Positions 1 to 9,180 of a DNA stretch of 11,001 nucleotides are shown piece by piece. The notes beneath the pieces are model-generated. The model was not told where the DNA came from, did not search any database, and saw only the letters and a program-made list of their open reading frames with translations. The stretch comes from Acephala macrosclerotiorum (lineage: Eukaryota > Ascomycota > Leotiomycetes > Helotiales > Mollisiaceae). A program made the translations under genes and the position numbers. The first letter of the stretch is position 1. Every line of letters begins with the position of its first letter. The stretch lies in contig MU119973.1 in the NCBI GenBank assembly GCA_014904845.1, forward strand, positions 1 through 11,001, written 5' to 3'.

Positions 1-900
1 TATTTATTTTATTTTTTATATTAATATTATTTTTATTTTTATTTATTATTATTATTTTATTAAAATTTAATTAATTTATTTAAAATATATTAATTTATTT
101 AAATCATTGAAAAATATCGTATTATAATCGATAATATATAAAATTTTAATAAAAAAAATTATAATATTAAAAAAATATTAATTTAATAAAATTATTAAAA
201 ATAAATAAAACGATAATCGAAAATTTATATTTTTATTTATTATAATATTAATAATAAATTTTTTTTATTAGTTTTAAAAACGATTAAAATAATAAAAAAT
301 TTAAATTAAATTAATTATAATAAATATTTAAACGATTTATTAAATCGAAAATTTTTTATAATAAATAATTTTTTTTAATAAATAAATATTTTTTATATAT
401 AAATATAATATTTATCGATTAAACGAATTAATATAAAATTATTATAATAATTTTTTTTTTTATATAATATATTGATTTTAATTTTTAAATATAAATTATT
501 TTATAAAATTAAATAATTTTATATTAAAAAATAAAAATTTAATTTTAATATTTAAACGTTTTTTTTATTTTTATTTTTAAAAACGTATTAAAAAAAGTAT
601 TTATAAAATTAAATATTTAATATGTATTTATTAAACTCGAAATTTAATTTATTAATAATTTAAAAATTATTATTTAAATTATTCGATTTTTTAAATAAAA
701 TTAATTATTTTTCGAAATATTTTAAAATTCGAAAATTATTACGAATATTCGTCGTATACGAAAAAAATATAAAACGAATTTTAATAAATTAATCGATGTT
801 TTTAAATAAAAAATAATAAAAATATTTATTATTAAAAAAAAAAATTTAAATTTAAATTAATATTTAATTTTTTAAAATAAAACGAATTAAAATTTATTAA
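1..900. other. Extreme AT-rich gene-free desert, CpG-only composition
   Basis: No gene is visible. The first 104 bases contain no G or C, and 1-180 contains only six. Where G and C occur they are almost always paired as CpG flanked by A or T. Stop codons are frequent in all six frames. The composition fits DNA driven to saturation by C-to-T change everywhere except at CpG. I see no promoter, RNA gene or transposon end that can be told from background. Confidence 0.8.
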
Positions 901-1560
901 ATCGAATTAAAAAAAAATTATTATAAAATGCGATTACATATTATACGTTCATTTTTAATTCGACGTTATTAATCGAGTTTTAAAAGTCGAATACTCGTTT
1001 AATTTTATTTGTTTTTTAATTTAATTTTTTAATAATTTTATTATAATTTTAAATTTTTTCTTTGAATTAATATAATAAATAATATATTTACTTTTTAAAG
1101 TATTAATAATTGAAAAAAAAATTATATTTACTATAAATATATTTAATCGATTTAATATACTCGATTTCGTTTAATATTTACGAATTTTAAACTTTTCTCG
1201 ATTAAAATTTCGTTTATCGATAAAATATAACGAAATATTACGAGTATTAATTAAACGAAAAATTAAAACGACGAAATTCGAATTTAATACAATTAAAAAA
1301 ATCGAATTCGAAAATTTTTAAATAAAGTAAAAAAATACGAAAATTTTAAATCTCGAAATATTAAATAATAATCGAATCGATATAATATATACTATAAAAA
1401 TAATTCGTACGAAAATTTTTTTTTTAAAACGATTATAAAAAAAACAATTTTTTTTTAAATTTATTAATTTGCAAATCGTAAAATAAATACGAAATAAACG
1501 AAGATTATTATTTATTATAAACGCGATTTTAAATATATATAAACAATTTTTTTCGAATTT
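901..1560. other. CpG-denser patch inside the AT desert, gene-free
   Basis: CpG is locally much denser than in the flanks. In 1141-1320 I count 19 C, of which 15 are followed by G, and 16 G, of which 15 follow C. Most occur as ACGA, TCGA, TCGT or similar. A few TG or CA steps occur at about 925-955 and 1470-1545. No long reading frame or recognisable domain remains. The simplest reading is the relic of a once more GC-rich sequence, such as a transposon coding region, whose non-CpG cytosines have been lost. That origin is inferred; nothing in it identifies a family. Confidence 0.5.
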
Positions 1561-3020
1561 ATAAATTTTTTTTTTTTTTATAAAAACGTAAAATATTTTA
1601 ATAATAAATTTATTTATATTTAATTTTTTCGATTTTTAAAAACGTTTTAAAATTAAAATATTTTCAATTTTTATATTATTAAAAAATAATATTAAAATTT
1701 GAATTATAAAAATAAAAAATTATTTTTTTATAAAAAGTATTATAAATAATTAAATACAAATAATTTTTATTTAAAATTACGTTTTTTTAATAATTAAAAA
1801 ACGAATTATAATAATTCGTTTAAATAACGATTAAATGAAAATAATAAAATTTAATAATTAAATATTATTTAAAAATTAATTATTTATAAAATACAATTCG
1901 CGAATAATATTAATAAAAACGAATATTAAAATAAATAAATATAAAATATTTAAAAATTAATTAATATAAAACTTTATAAATTATTTCGAATTATATTTAT
2001 AAAATATATTATAAAATTTCGAAAAAAAATCGATTTAATCGAATTATTAATTAAAATTAATTTTAAAATAAATATATATAATATTAAATAATTTTTTATT
2101 ATAAACGTATATTAAATTAAAAAAAACAATTCATTTCGTAAAAAATTTTATTCGTATTATAATTAAGTTTTTCGATTTATATTTAACACAAAATATTTAA
2201 TATTTATAAACGAATAAAAAAATTATTAAATTCGTTAATTTAATTATAAATTTAAACGCGATTTTATAATAATTTTAAAAATCTTTCGATAATTCTATTG
2301 GAAATAAAAAAAAACAATTTTTATATTCGAATATTTCAATTGAAAAAAAAAAAAAATTATAATAAATAAAATTTTATTTTAAATATAAATAAACGAAATA
2401 TTTCACGAAATAATATTTTAAAAAAACGACGTTTTTTCTCGCTATTAAAAATAATAAATTCGCTAAAAAAAGTTTTTATAGTATTATTAATTATATAAAC
2501 TCGATATATTTTAAATTAAAACAATATAATATAATTATTAAAAATTTAATATTATTTTTTAATAATATTATTAAAATTATTTAATATATATATATTTATA
2601 TTTATTTAAAAATTATTAAAATTCGAGTAATTTATTAAAATAAAATTAAATAATATAAATTTAAAAACTCTCGAAACTAAAAATTAAATTTTTATACGAT
2701 TAAATTTCGAATTATAATTTAATAATATTTTTAATTTTATCGAAATAAATTTAATATTTTATACGATATAATTAAAAACGAAAAATAAAAACGATTATAA
2801 TTTTGATTTAATTATTATAATCGATTATAAAACAATTTTCAATTTTTTTAATATTAATTTAATTTTTCGTATTTAAATTAAAATTAAAAAACAAATTTTT
2901 TTAATAATAAAAAACGTTTAAAATAAAATATTTATTTTAATTTCGATTTTAGTATTTTTTTTTCGTATAAATCGATTTTTTTCAAATGAAAAAAAAAAAC
3001 AAATATCGTTTTTCGTAATA
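1561..3020. other. AT-rich desert, mostly CpG-only; no gene seen
   Basis: This is gene-free sequence of very low complexity. Positions 2523-2623 form a 101 bp run without any G or C, rich in TA and AAT/ATT steps, so it can fold in many weak ways. In 2701-3000 I count 16 C and 14 G, with 11 of the G in CpG. Small pockets of CAA/TTG appear around 1650-1680, 2290-2350 and 2820-2890. I see no reading frame, RNA gene or regulatory site I can support. Confidence 0.75.
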
Positions 3021-3052
3021 TAAATTTATTCGAAGTAATTTGTAATTCGTAA

Positions 3053-3070
3053 ATCAATCAATCAATCAAT
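3053..3070 (+). repeat. TCAA tetranucleotide microsatellite in left arm
   Basis: About four and a half units of TCAA lie near the outer end of the left arm. The mirror array in the right arm (about 3350-3368, read as TTGA/TTGATT on the plus strand) has one unit interrupted by a transition. A short tandem array this close to both ends means slippage could have altered it, yet the arms stay in register here. Confidence 0.75.
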
Positions 3071-3135
3071 TAAAATAAAAATAGAAAAAGTTGTTAATTA
3101 GTTTATAGTAAACGAAAACTCCTTATGTACTAAAA

Positions 3136-3145
3136 ATCACGTGAC
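3136..3145 (+). promoter_or_regulatory. CACGTG box in left arm, CDEI/Cbf1-type context
   Basis: The core CACGTG sits in ATCACGTGAC. It fits the yeast Cbf1/CDEI consensus RTCACRTG on both strands (3136-3143 plus, 3138-3145 minus). In yeasts this site is bound by the bHLH protein Cbf1 at centromeres and at sulfur-metabolism promoters, and CACGTG is a general bHLH E-box in eukaryotes. The core and the following AC are identical in both arms. That it is bound here is inference; a chance E-box in a short element is possible. Confidence 0.35.
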
Positions 3146-3211
3146 TAGTACTGCTTTCGAAACTAATTATTTACAAAGATTTTTTGAAGAGAAAATATAT
3201 AGTTTTATTGT

Positions 3212-3398
3212 AATAGAACTATATACTCTTTTTTCAAAAATCCTTGTAAATAACTAATTTCAAAAGCAATATTGGTCACGTGTCTTCTAGTACATAAAGA
3301 GCTTTCGCTCACTATAAACTAATCAATAATTTTTTCTATTTTTACTTTGATTGATTAATTGATTGATTTACAAATTACGAATTACTTTAAATAAATTT
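3212..3398 (-). repeat. Right arm of the palindrome
   Basis: This 187 bp arm is the inverted partner of the left arm. Read on the minus strand it has the same order of parts: AT-rich terminus, TCAA-type array with one unit changed to TTAA, A-rich block, CACGTG box at 3277-3282, inner AT-rich part. Its differences from the left arm are C/T or G/A apart from one T/A and one missing T. It retains C at several non-CpG sites where the left arm has T, for example in the ACCAAT context beside the CACGTG box. Confidence 0.9.
3275..3282 (+). promoter_or_regulatory. CACGTG box in right arm, CDEI/Cbf1-type context
   Basis: GTCACGTG matches RTCACRTG on the plus strand and mirrors the left-arm box. The two boxes are about 139 bp apart, centre to centre, and enclose 133 bp that is about 78% AT. 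The opposite-strand reading (GACACGTG) no longer fits the consensus because of the only transversion between the arms, next to the box. Function is not shown by sequence. Confidence 0.35.
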
Positions 3399-3399
3399 A

Positions 3400-4060
3400 A
3401 TTTATTGATTAAAACGAATTAATCTACGATTGAATTTTTTTACTTTGTATTTTATTATTTTTCTATATTAATAAAACGACGCTAAGAAATGAATTGTTTT
3501 AATAAATCTCGTTAAAAATTGTTTATATGCGATTTGTGTATTTTGTTTTTTATTATTATTAAAAAAAAATTCAAATTACTAAAAATTGAAAATTGAAAAT
3601 TAATTAATAAGAATTTTTTGTTTTAATTGCATTATTTGAGATTAAATAATTTGATTACAAAATTACGAAATTGTAAAAAAATATTGATTTATAAAAATTA
3701 CGTATTAAATTGTTTGAGATAATTAGTATTAAAGCGAAAAAAAAAAAAAAAAAAAGAACTCGCAACGATTATTTATAGTAATTAGTTTTATTTTCAATAG
3801 AAATTGAAATATAAAAAAAAAAATTTTAATACGAAAAAAAAAAGAAATTATAACGTTGAAAAACGAAATTGTTTTATTGTTTTATATTTTAATTTTAATT
3901 TTTTTGAGAGTTGCAATTCGCGAATCGTTCGTAATTATTTTTAAATTAAAATAATAAAATCAAAATAAATCTCGAATTTCAAAAAACAATACGAAAAAAA
4001 TTGAAATAAAAAATTTTAATCGAAAAAAATTGATTAAAAAAATACTTATTTGAAAAATAT
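3400..4060. other. Milder TpG-rich flank right of the palindrome; no gene
   Basis: Composition differs sharply from the left flank. In 3421-3720 I count 30 G and 16 C, and only about 7 of the G lie in CpG, against 11 of 14 in 2701-3000. TTG, TGA and GAA steps are common, including a tandem ATTGAAA-type repeat at about 3583-3602. No reading frame longer than a few dozen codons and no RNA gene is recognisable. The stretch looks less completely mutated, chiefly on its minus-strand C (plus-strand G). Confidence 0.6.
3737..3755 (+). repeat. Poly(A) tract of 19
   Basis: An unbroken run of 19 A follows GCG and precedes GAACTCGC. It is among the longest homopolymers in the window. In such AT-rich DNA it may be simple slippage. 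A 3' poly(A) tail of a retroposed sequence is possible, but no retroelement domain or target duplication is seen next to it. Confidence 0.7.
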
Positions 4061-5213
4061 ATTTTATTAAAACGAACAAACGAATAAAATTTTAAATAAA
4101 AATTAAAATAAAAAAAATTTTACGAAAAAACAATATAAATAGAAATTAATTCTTAAAATGAATTTTATTTAAAAATAATAATTCAAAAACTCGCATTTTT
4201 AGATTATTAAATCAATTTTCAATTCAAAAATTAAAATTAGTAAATTATTTGCATTAAAATTCATTTTTCTCGATAAAAAATATTTTTATTTTAATTATAT
4301 TATTGATTTTTTCTAAGAAATTTTCTACGAATAATAAAAATAATTTCTCAAAAATATAAAACTTTGAAAAGTACGTACTCGTATTAAAATTACAAATATT
4401 TTTTTTTAGAATTTTTAAAATATTTTAATTTAAAAAAAATAATATTACGATTTTTTTAAAATAATACGACGATATATACGAAAATTATAAAATTACTTTA
4501 AAAACTAAAAAAATACGATTTTTGCGATATATTAATTCGATTTATAAAAAACAAATTTGATTTATATTAAAATACAATACTAAAAATTATTTAAAAAAAA
4601 AGTTTTATAATATTTTAAAAAAAAAATTTCGCGAATACAATTAAAAATATTATCGAGTAAATATAAAATTTTTATATAAAATTATTAATTAATCTATAAA
4701 AAGTTTTTTAGTAATAAAAACGTATATAAATTTATTCGATCGAGTATTTAAAAAATTGATTAAACGAAATAAATTAAATAAATAATATTAAAAACGCGAA
4801 TTTATAAAAAGATTTTTAATGTATATTAAAAAACGAATTTTTAAAAAAATTGATTATAAATCGATAGAAATATTTATTTATAATTACAATAAAATGTATA
4901 AAAAAGCGATTATTGTATATAAATATAAAAAGAAAAAATAGTAATATAATAAAATTAACGATTTAAAATATTTGAAAATTTAATAAAAATATTTGAATAT
5001 TGTAATATAAAAAATGATTTTAAATGTAATTAATAATTTGCTATTTTTTGTTTTATTCGAATTATTTATAGAAAAAATTCAACGAAAAATATATATAATT
5101 ATTAAAAAAACTTATATCGAATTTCAATTTTCGATTTTACGTATTATTTAAATTCAAAAAACTCGATAAATATTTATATTAAAACTTTTAATTTAAATAA
5201 ACGATTTCACTAA
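4061..5213. other. AT-rich gene-free stretch with local strand skew
   Basis: No gene is seen. CpG dominates in 4380-4830, with rarer CAA and TTG. Positions 4861-5040 favour G over C (about 15 to 4 by hand count), mostly as TTG, ATG and AAG. Short reading frames all end at TAA within a few dozen codons. There is nothing I can call as an RNA, promoter or transposon end. Confidence 0.65.
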
Positions 5214-5240
5214 AAAATTAAAAAAAAAAAATTTTTTTTC

Positions 5241-5525
5241 GTGTTATTTAACGATTTAAAAATCGCTTTAAATACTAATATTACGAAAATATTTCAAAAA
5301 TTGAATAACGTTATAATTTCTATAAATCAAAATCAAAATCAATTTATTTTTTTACGAGAATATAAACGAAAAAAAAACTTTAATCGTAAACGAAAAAAAT
5401 ATAATAATATAAAAAAAAATAAATATAAAATTTCATATAATTCAACGTCGATTAAATTTTCGCAAAATATATTACTAATCGTTCAAAGAAATACAATAAA
5501 AGTTAATATTATATATAATAATTAA
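5241..5525 (+). pseudogene. Possible relic reading frame, 94 codons, unrecognised
   Basis: The frame is open from 5214 and has a GTG at 5241; there is no ATG or convincing start context. The product would be rich in Asn, Lys and Ile. It has a short INQNQNQ repeat near residue 30, made by a tandem AATCAA tract at about 5324-5343, then a strongly basic stretch (residues about 41-62, many Lys/Arg with Tyr and Asn). I recognise no domain, catalytic motif, signal peptide or membrane segment. The Lys/Asn/Ile bias is what C-to-T and G-to-A decay gives to any coding sequence. At this base composition a stop is expected about every nine codons, so 103 open codons is mildly surprising but not decisive, and the A-rich strand lowers the stop rate. 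It could be a decayed Gag-like or ORF1-like fragment, or chance. Confidence 0.2.
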
Positions 5526-5529
5526 TAAA

Positions 5530-5607
5530 ATGAATAATATTATTTCGAGTATTTCAAGCGAACAAAAAACGAAAAAATCGATCTTTTTATTGATTATTTT
5601 TTCGTAG
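5530..5607 (+). pseudogene. Short ATG frame directly after the relic frame
   Basis: Four bases after the 5523-5525 stop, an ATG opens a 25-codon frame in a different phase, ending at TAG 5605-5607. The same phase then runs on with only scattered TAA stops for some 200 bases, including many codons such as ATC, GTA and TTG that are rarer elsewhere. This could be the broken start of a second, downstream frame, as in a two-frame transposon, but nothing identifies it and chance is a serious alternative. Confidence 0.12.
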
Positions 5608-5936
5608 ATTATTATTTATTTATAAATAAATTAATTAATCGTAAATATTATTATCGAAAAAACGATTAATAGTATTATAGTTCTTAAAATCGTAATCAAT
5701 TTTTACGATTATTTATATTTGAAAACAATCGATATTAATATAATCAAATTATAAAACAAATAATTAAAAGACTTTTTAATTACGATTTTAATAAATACTT
5801 TAAAAATATACAAAAAATTTAAAAATTTGTTTAATTTATTATTTAAAAAAAAAAAAAAATTAACGTTAATAAAAAAATCTTAAAAAAATCGAATTTATTA
5901 TCGTATATTTTTAACGATAATAATATTAACGTTTAA
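5608..5936. other. Gene-free link between two open runs
   Basis: AT-rich with moderate CpG and scattered CAA/ATC. Several TAA stops interrupt every frame. An A-run of 13 lies near 5847-5859. It may be part of the same decayed element as the flanking open runs, but no motif supports this. Confidence 0.4.
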
Positions 5937-6134
5937 AGTTTTAATAAAACGATTATTAATAAATTCTACGAAGAATTGTTAATAAATATAATAATAATAA
6001 ATACAATAATAAGAAACAAATTAAAAAATAAAAATAAAAAAAAAGTATTTAAAAATCGAATTGTAATAACAAATTTCATAAAACGCTCAAAACGAAAAAC
6101 GAAAAAAAATAAACGTAAATTAATTGAAAAATAA
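5937..6134 (+). pseudogene. Second open run, same frame as 5241-5525
   Basis: A 65-codon stretch without stops, bounded by TAA at 5934-5936 and TAA at 6132-6134, lies in the same phase as the 5241-5525 frame. It begins with a Phe/Tyr/Glu-containing part, passes through an Ile/Asn-rich part, and ends in a basic segment with alternating Lys and Arg (about residues 50-63). No start codon context or domain is recognisable. A run of this length is expected about once by chance in a window of this size and composition. Its only support is the shared frame and the basic, A-rich character. Confidence 0.12.
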
Positions 6135-9100
6135 AATTTTGAAACAATAATTTAATATTAGAAATAATAATTTTATTAATGAAATTTTACTACGAAAATT
6201 TTTTAAAAGTATAGTATCGTTTTTAAGAATTCAAAAAAGAATAAAAATAATTATTAATACTTTGAAAATATCGAATTTTATTATAATAATTATTAATTAA
6301 TAATAAAAAAATAATATTTATTATTTGATTTTAATAAATACTAAAATTGTTATAATAAAAAAAATATTAAAAATTATTAATTTTATAAAACAATTTTTTT
6401 AAAGTTTTTATAGAATATTTAAAAAAACGAATTAATTTGTTTTTATTATTAAAAATTTTATAATATTCGAAATTAATTTCATAGAAATCAATTTTTTATT
6501 ATTAATTAAAAAAAAGTATATTATTATTATTTTTAAATTATATTTCAATTTATTTAAATCAATTAATTTGAACGAAAAATACAAAATATTAAATATTAAA
6601 ATAAAATATTATATTATTTTTATATATATAACTCGAAATTTTAATAATATTATTATAAATATTGAAAACTTTTAATTATTTATTATTATTAAATAAAACT
6701 TCGAATTTATTAAAATAGCGATTATAAAAATAAAAATTAAATACAAAATCGAATATAAAATTTTTTTTTAAAATAATTATTTATTATTATAATAAAAATA
6801 TAAATTAAATACAAAAATTATAATTCGTAGAATAATATATTTTGAAATTTCAAAGATTTTAATTTTATTTATACGATTATAATTGTTTTTTCTTTGAAAA
6901 TTTATTTACATTAAACTATTAAAAATTACTATATTTATATGTATTTTCGAATCGAAAAAACTTCGAAAAAAGAATACAATACAAAAAATTAAATATTAAT
7001 ATAATTAAAAAATAATATAATATTAAAATTTATAAACAATTTTTATATTTTAACAAATTTTTATTATTTTTAATTTTTTATTAAATACTTTTAATATTAT
7101 TTCATATAAAATAAATACAATTAAAACAAACGTTATTAATTCAAAAAAAAAATACAAATAAAACAATATAAAAAATAAAAATATTTTTTTCGATTTTCTA
7201 TAAAACGTTTTTTTTTTTTAATAAAAAAAAAATAAATAAAATTTTAAATAAAAAAATTTTCAATAAAAAAGCAAAAAAATATTTTTTTATAATAATATTA
7301 TTATTTTTAAACGTAAATATTAAAAAAAAATATTTAAAAAATAATATAAAATATTAATTATTTTATTTTATTAAAAAAAAATAAAATCGAAAAATTTTCG
7401 AATATAAAAACGAAAAAAAGATTTAAATAAAAAAAATAATTTTATCGTTAAATAATTTCAATTTAAAACTATTTAATATAAATATTAATACGATATATAA
7501 ATTTAAATCTAAAAAAATACAATTTATCGATTTAATCAATAAAATTAAATTTTTTTTTAAAAAAACGAAAAAATTAATTTAAATAATTTAAAACGCGAAA
7601 AAGATTTTAAAAATATATTAAAAAATATATAAAATATTTATTATCGCAAATTATTTCAATATTAAAAAAATTACGATTTATTTTTAAACGATTAATATTT
7701 TTATTTATCGAAAATTGATTATAAAAATTTAAAAAAAAAATATTTAATAAAATAATATTTAATCGTAAAAAAATAATAATATTTAATTAAAAAATTTTTT
7801 TTAAAATTTATAAAAATATTAATTCGTTTATTTATATTAAAATAATTTAATATACGATATAATAAAAAAAAATTTTTTATTATTTTAAAATTTTGTTTTC
7901 AATTATAATAAAAATATTTTAAAAACGATTTAATCGTAAAATATTCGAAAAAAACGATAATTTTTATTAAAATTTATAGTTTTTAATTGGAAAAAAAAAC
8001 TATTAAAATTTATTGATTAATTAATATAATTATAAAAATAAATTCGATTATTTTAAAAAATATTAATATATTTTTTTTCGTAAATAAATTTTTTTTTTAA
8101 ATACGATTAATTTACGTTAAATATTCGAAATAAAAATATGATTATTTTTATAATTTTATTAAAATTTCTACGAATAATAATATCGCTTTAAAAAGTAATT
8201 AATTTTATAATTTAATTTATTCGAATTATTATAACAATTTTAAAAAACGTATTTTTCAAAATCGTAATACTATTTTTAAATAATATAAAAATCAAAAAAT
8301 TTTATACGAATTATAATAATAAATTAATATTTTTAAAAATTCGTTAATTCGTTTTTAAATACATTTAAAATTTAAATAAAATACTAAATTAAATCAAAAA
8401 AATTCAAATTTATATAAAATTCAAATTACAATTTTATTAAAATAAAATAATTATTATTAATTTTATTTATAATTTTAAAAAGCGTTTTTTTGAAAATATA
8501 AAAATTATTAAAATTCTAAAATAAATTAAATATAATAATATTTTTAAAATTAAAATTTTTATTAAAATTTATATTTATTACAAAATATAAATTTAATATT
8601 TTGATATTATTATTAAATTATTATATCGATTAATTAAAAAAAATAAACTTTTCAAATAAAGAAAAAAGTAAAAAATCGCTATAATATTTTTATAAAACAA
8701 ATTTACGACGATTTTAATATTTTGTAAAATTTATTACGATTTTATTAATAGATAAAAAATAATTATTTTAAGTATCGATATTAATTAATAAAAATATAGA
8801 GAAATATTTAATTAATATAATAATAAAAAATAAAAACGAATAATTCGATACGAATTAAAACTTTAAAATATTATTAAACGAAATTATAATACGATAAAAA
8901 AAAAGCATTAAAAAGTTTTAAAATATTTTCGCAAATTACAATTTTGATTATATAATATTTATTTTATTTTTAAAACGAATACTAATATATTTATCGTTTA
9001 ATTAAATTAAATAATAATAAATTTTTTTAATATTTTGATTATTTGTTAATTTATTTGAATACGATTATTCGATTTTGAAATTAAATATATTAAAAAATAT

Positions 9101-9180
9101 ATTTATATTGTTATAAACGAATTATTTAAAAAACTGTAAATAAAAAACGATAATTCAAAAAAAAAAAACAAATATTAATA
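6135..9180. other. AT-rich desert with C-over-G patches; no gene seen
   Basis: No gene, RNA or element end is recognisable across this 3 kb. Two runs lack any G or C: 7314-7387 (74 bp) and 8517-8580 (64 bp). In 6901-7200 I count 21 C and 7 G; the surviving non-CpG cytosines are mainly ACA, then ACT. Elsewhere CpG dominates, for example 7380-7720 and 8040-8120. Homopolymer A and T runs of 8 to 10 are common. Confidence 0.7.

Larger units (their letters stand above)
3022..3209 (+). repeat. Left arm of the palindrome
   Basis: This 188 bp arm begins with an AT-rich terminus, then a TCAA tetranucleotide array (about 3053-3070), an A-rich block, the CACGTG box at 3138-3143, and an AT-rich inner part. 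Blocks of 10 to 14 bases identical to the right arm include ATTAGTTTATAGT (about 3096-3108), TTATGTACTA (about 3123-3132) and TTATTTACAA (about 3168-3177). At 13 of 28 transition sites this arm holds the G or C, and at the other 15 the right arm does. The two arms have therefore decayed about equally and independently. Confidence 0.9.
3021..3399. repeat. Large near-perfect palindrome (foldback element, about 379 bp)
   Basis: The segment is a long inverted repeat centred between 3210 and 3211. Positions 3022-3209 align with the reverse complement of 3212-3398: about 187 aligned positions, 158 identical (about 84%), one 1-base gap (six T at 3180-3185 against five on the other arm), 28 transitions and one transversion. 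The unpaired centre is only the GT at 3210-3211. The outermost 10 bases (TAAATTTATT at 3021-3030, AATAAATTTA at 3390-3399) are exact inverted copies. Alignment fails beyond them, so these are probably the true ends. No target-site duplication is evident. GC is about 23% in 3061-3360, and only about 5 of 38 C lie in CpG, unlike the flanks. There is no coding potential. It may be a miniature foldback transposon, a centromere or origin core, or a hairpin RNA source. Confidence 0.93.

Noticed and set aside
2523..2623. Local inverted repeats and hairpins in pure-AT DNA
   Set aside because: Sequence made only of A and T forms many short self-complementary stretches by chance. None approaches the length or identity of the 3021-3399 palindrome.
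3016..3404. TA or longer target-site duplication around the palindrome
   Set aside because: The bases just outside the 10 bp termini (CGTAATA on the left, ATTTATTG on the right) do not give a convincing direct repeat, so none is claimed.
3737..3755. Poly(A) tract as the tail of a retroposed gene
   Set aside because: No coding remnant, domain or target-site duplication lies beside it, and homopolymer runs of about 10 or more are common throughout the window.
3563..4300. Apparent sharing of CAATTTTCAATT and TTGCATTA-like words between 3563-3640, 4190-4260 and 9190-9390
   Set aside because: The matches are short, low-complexity and not collinear, so I cannot call them dispersed copies of one repeat.
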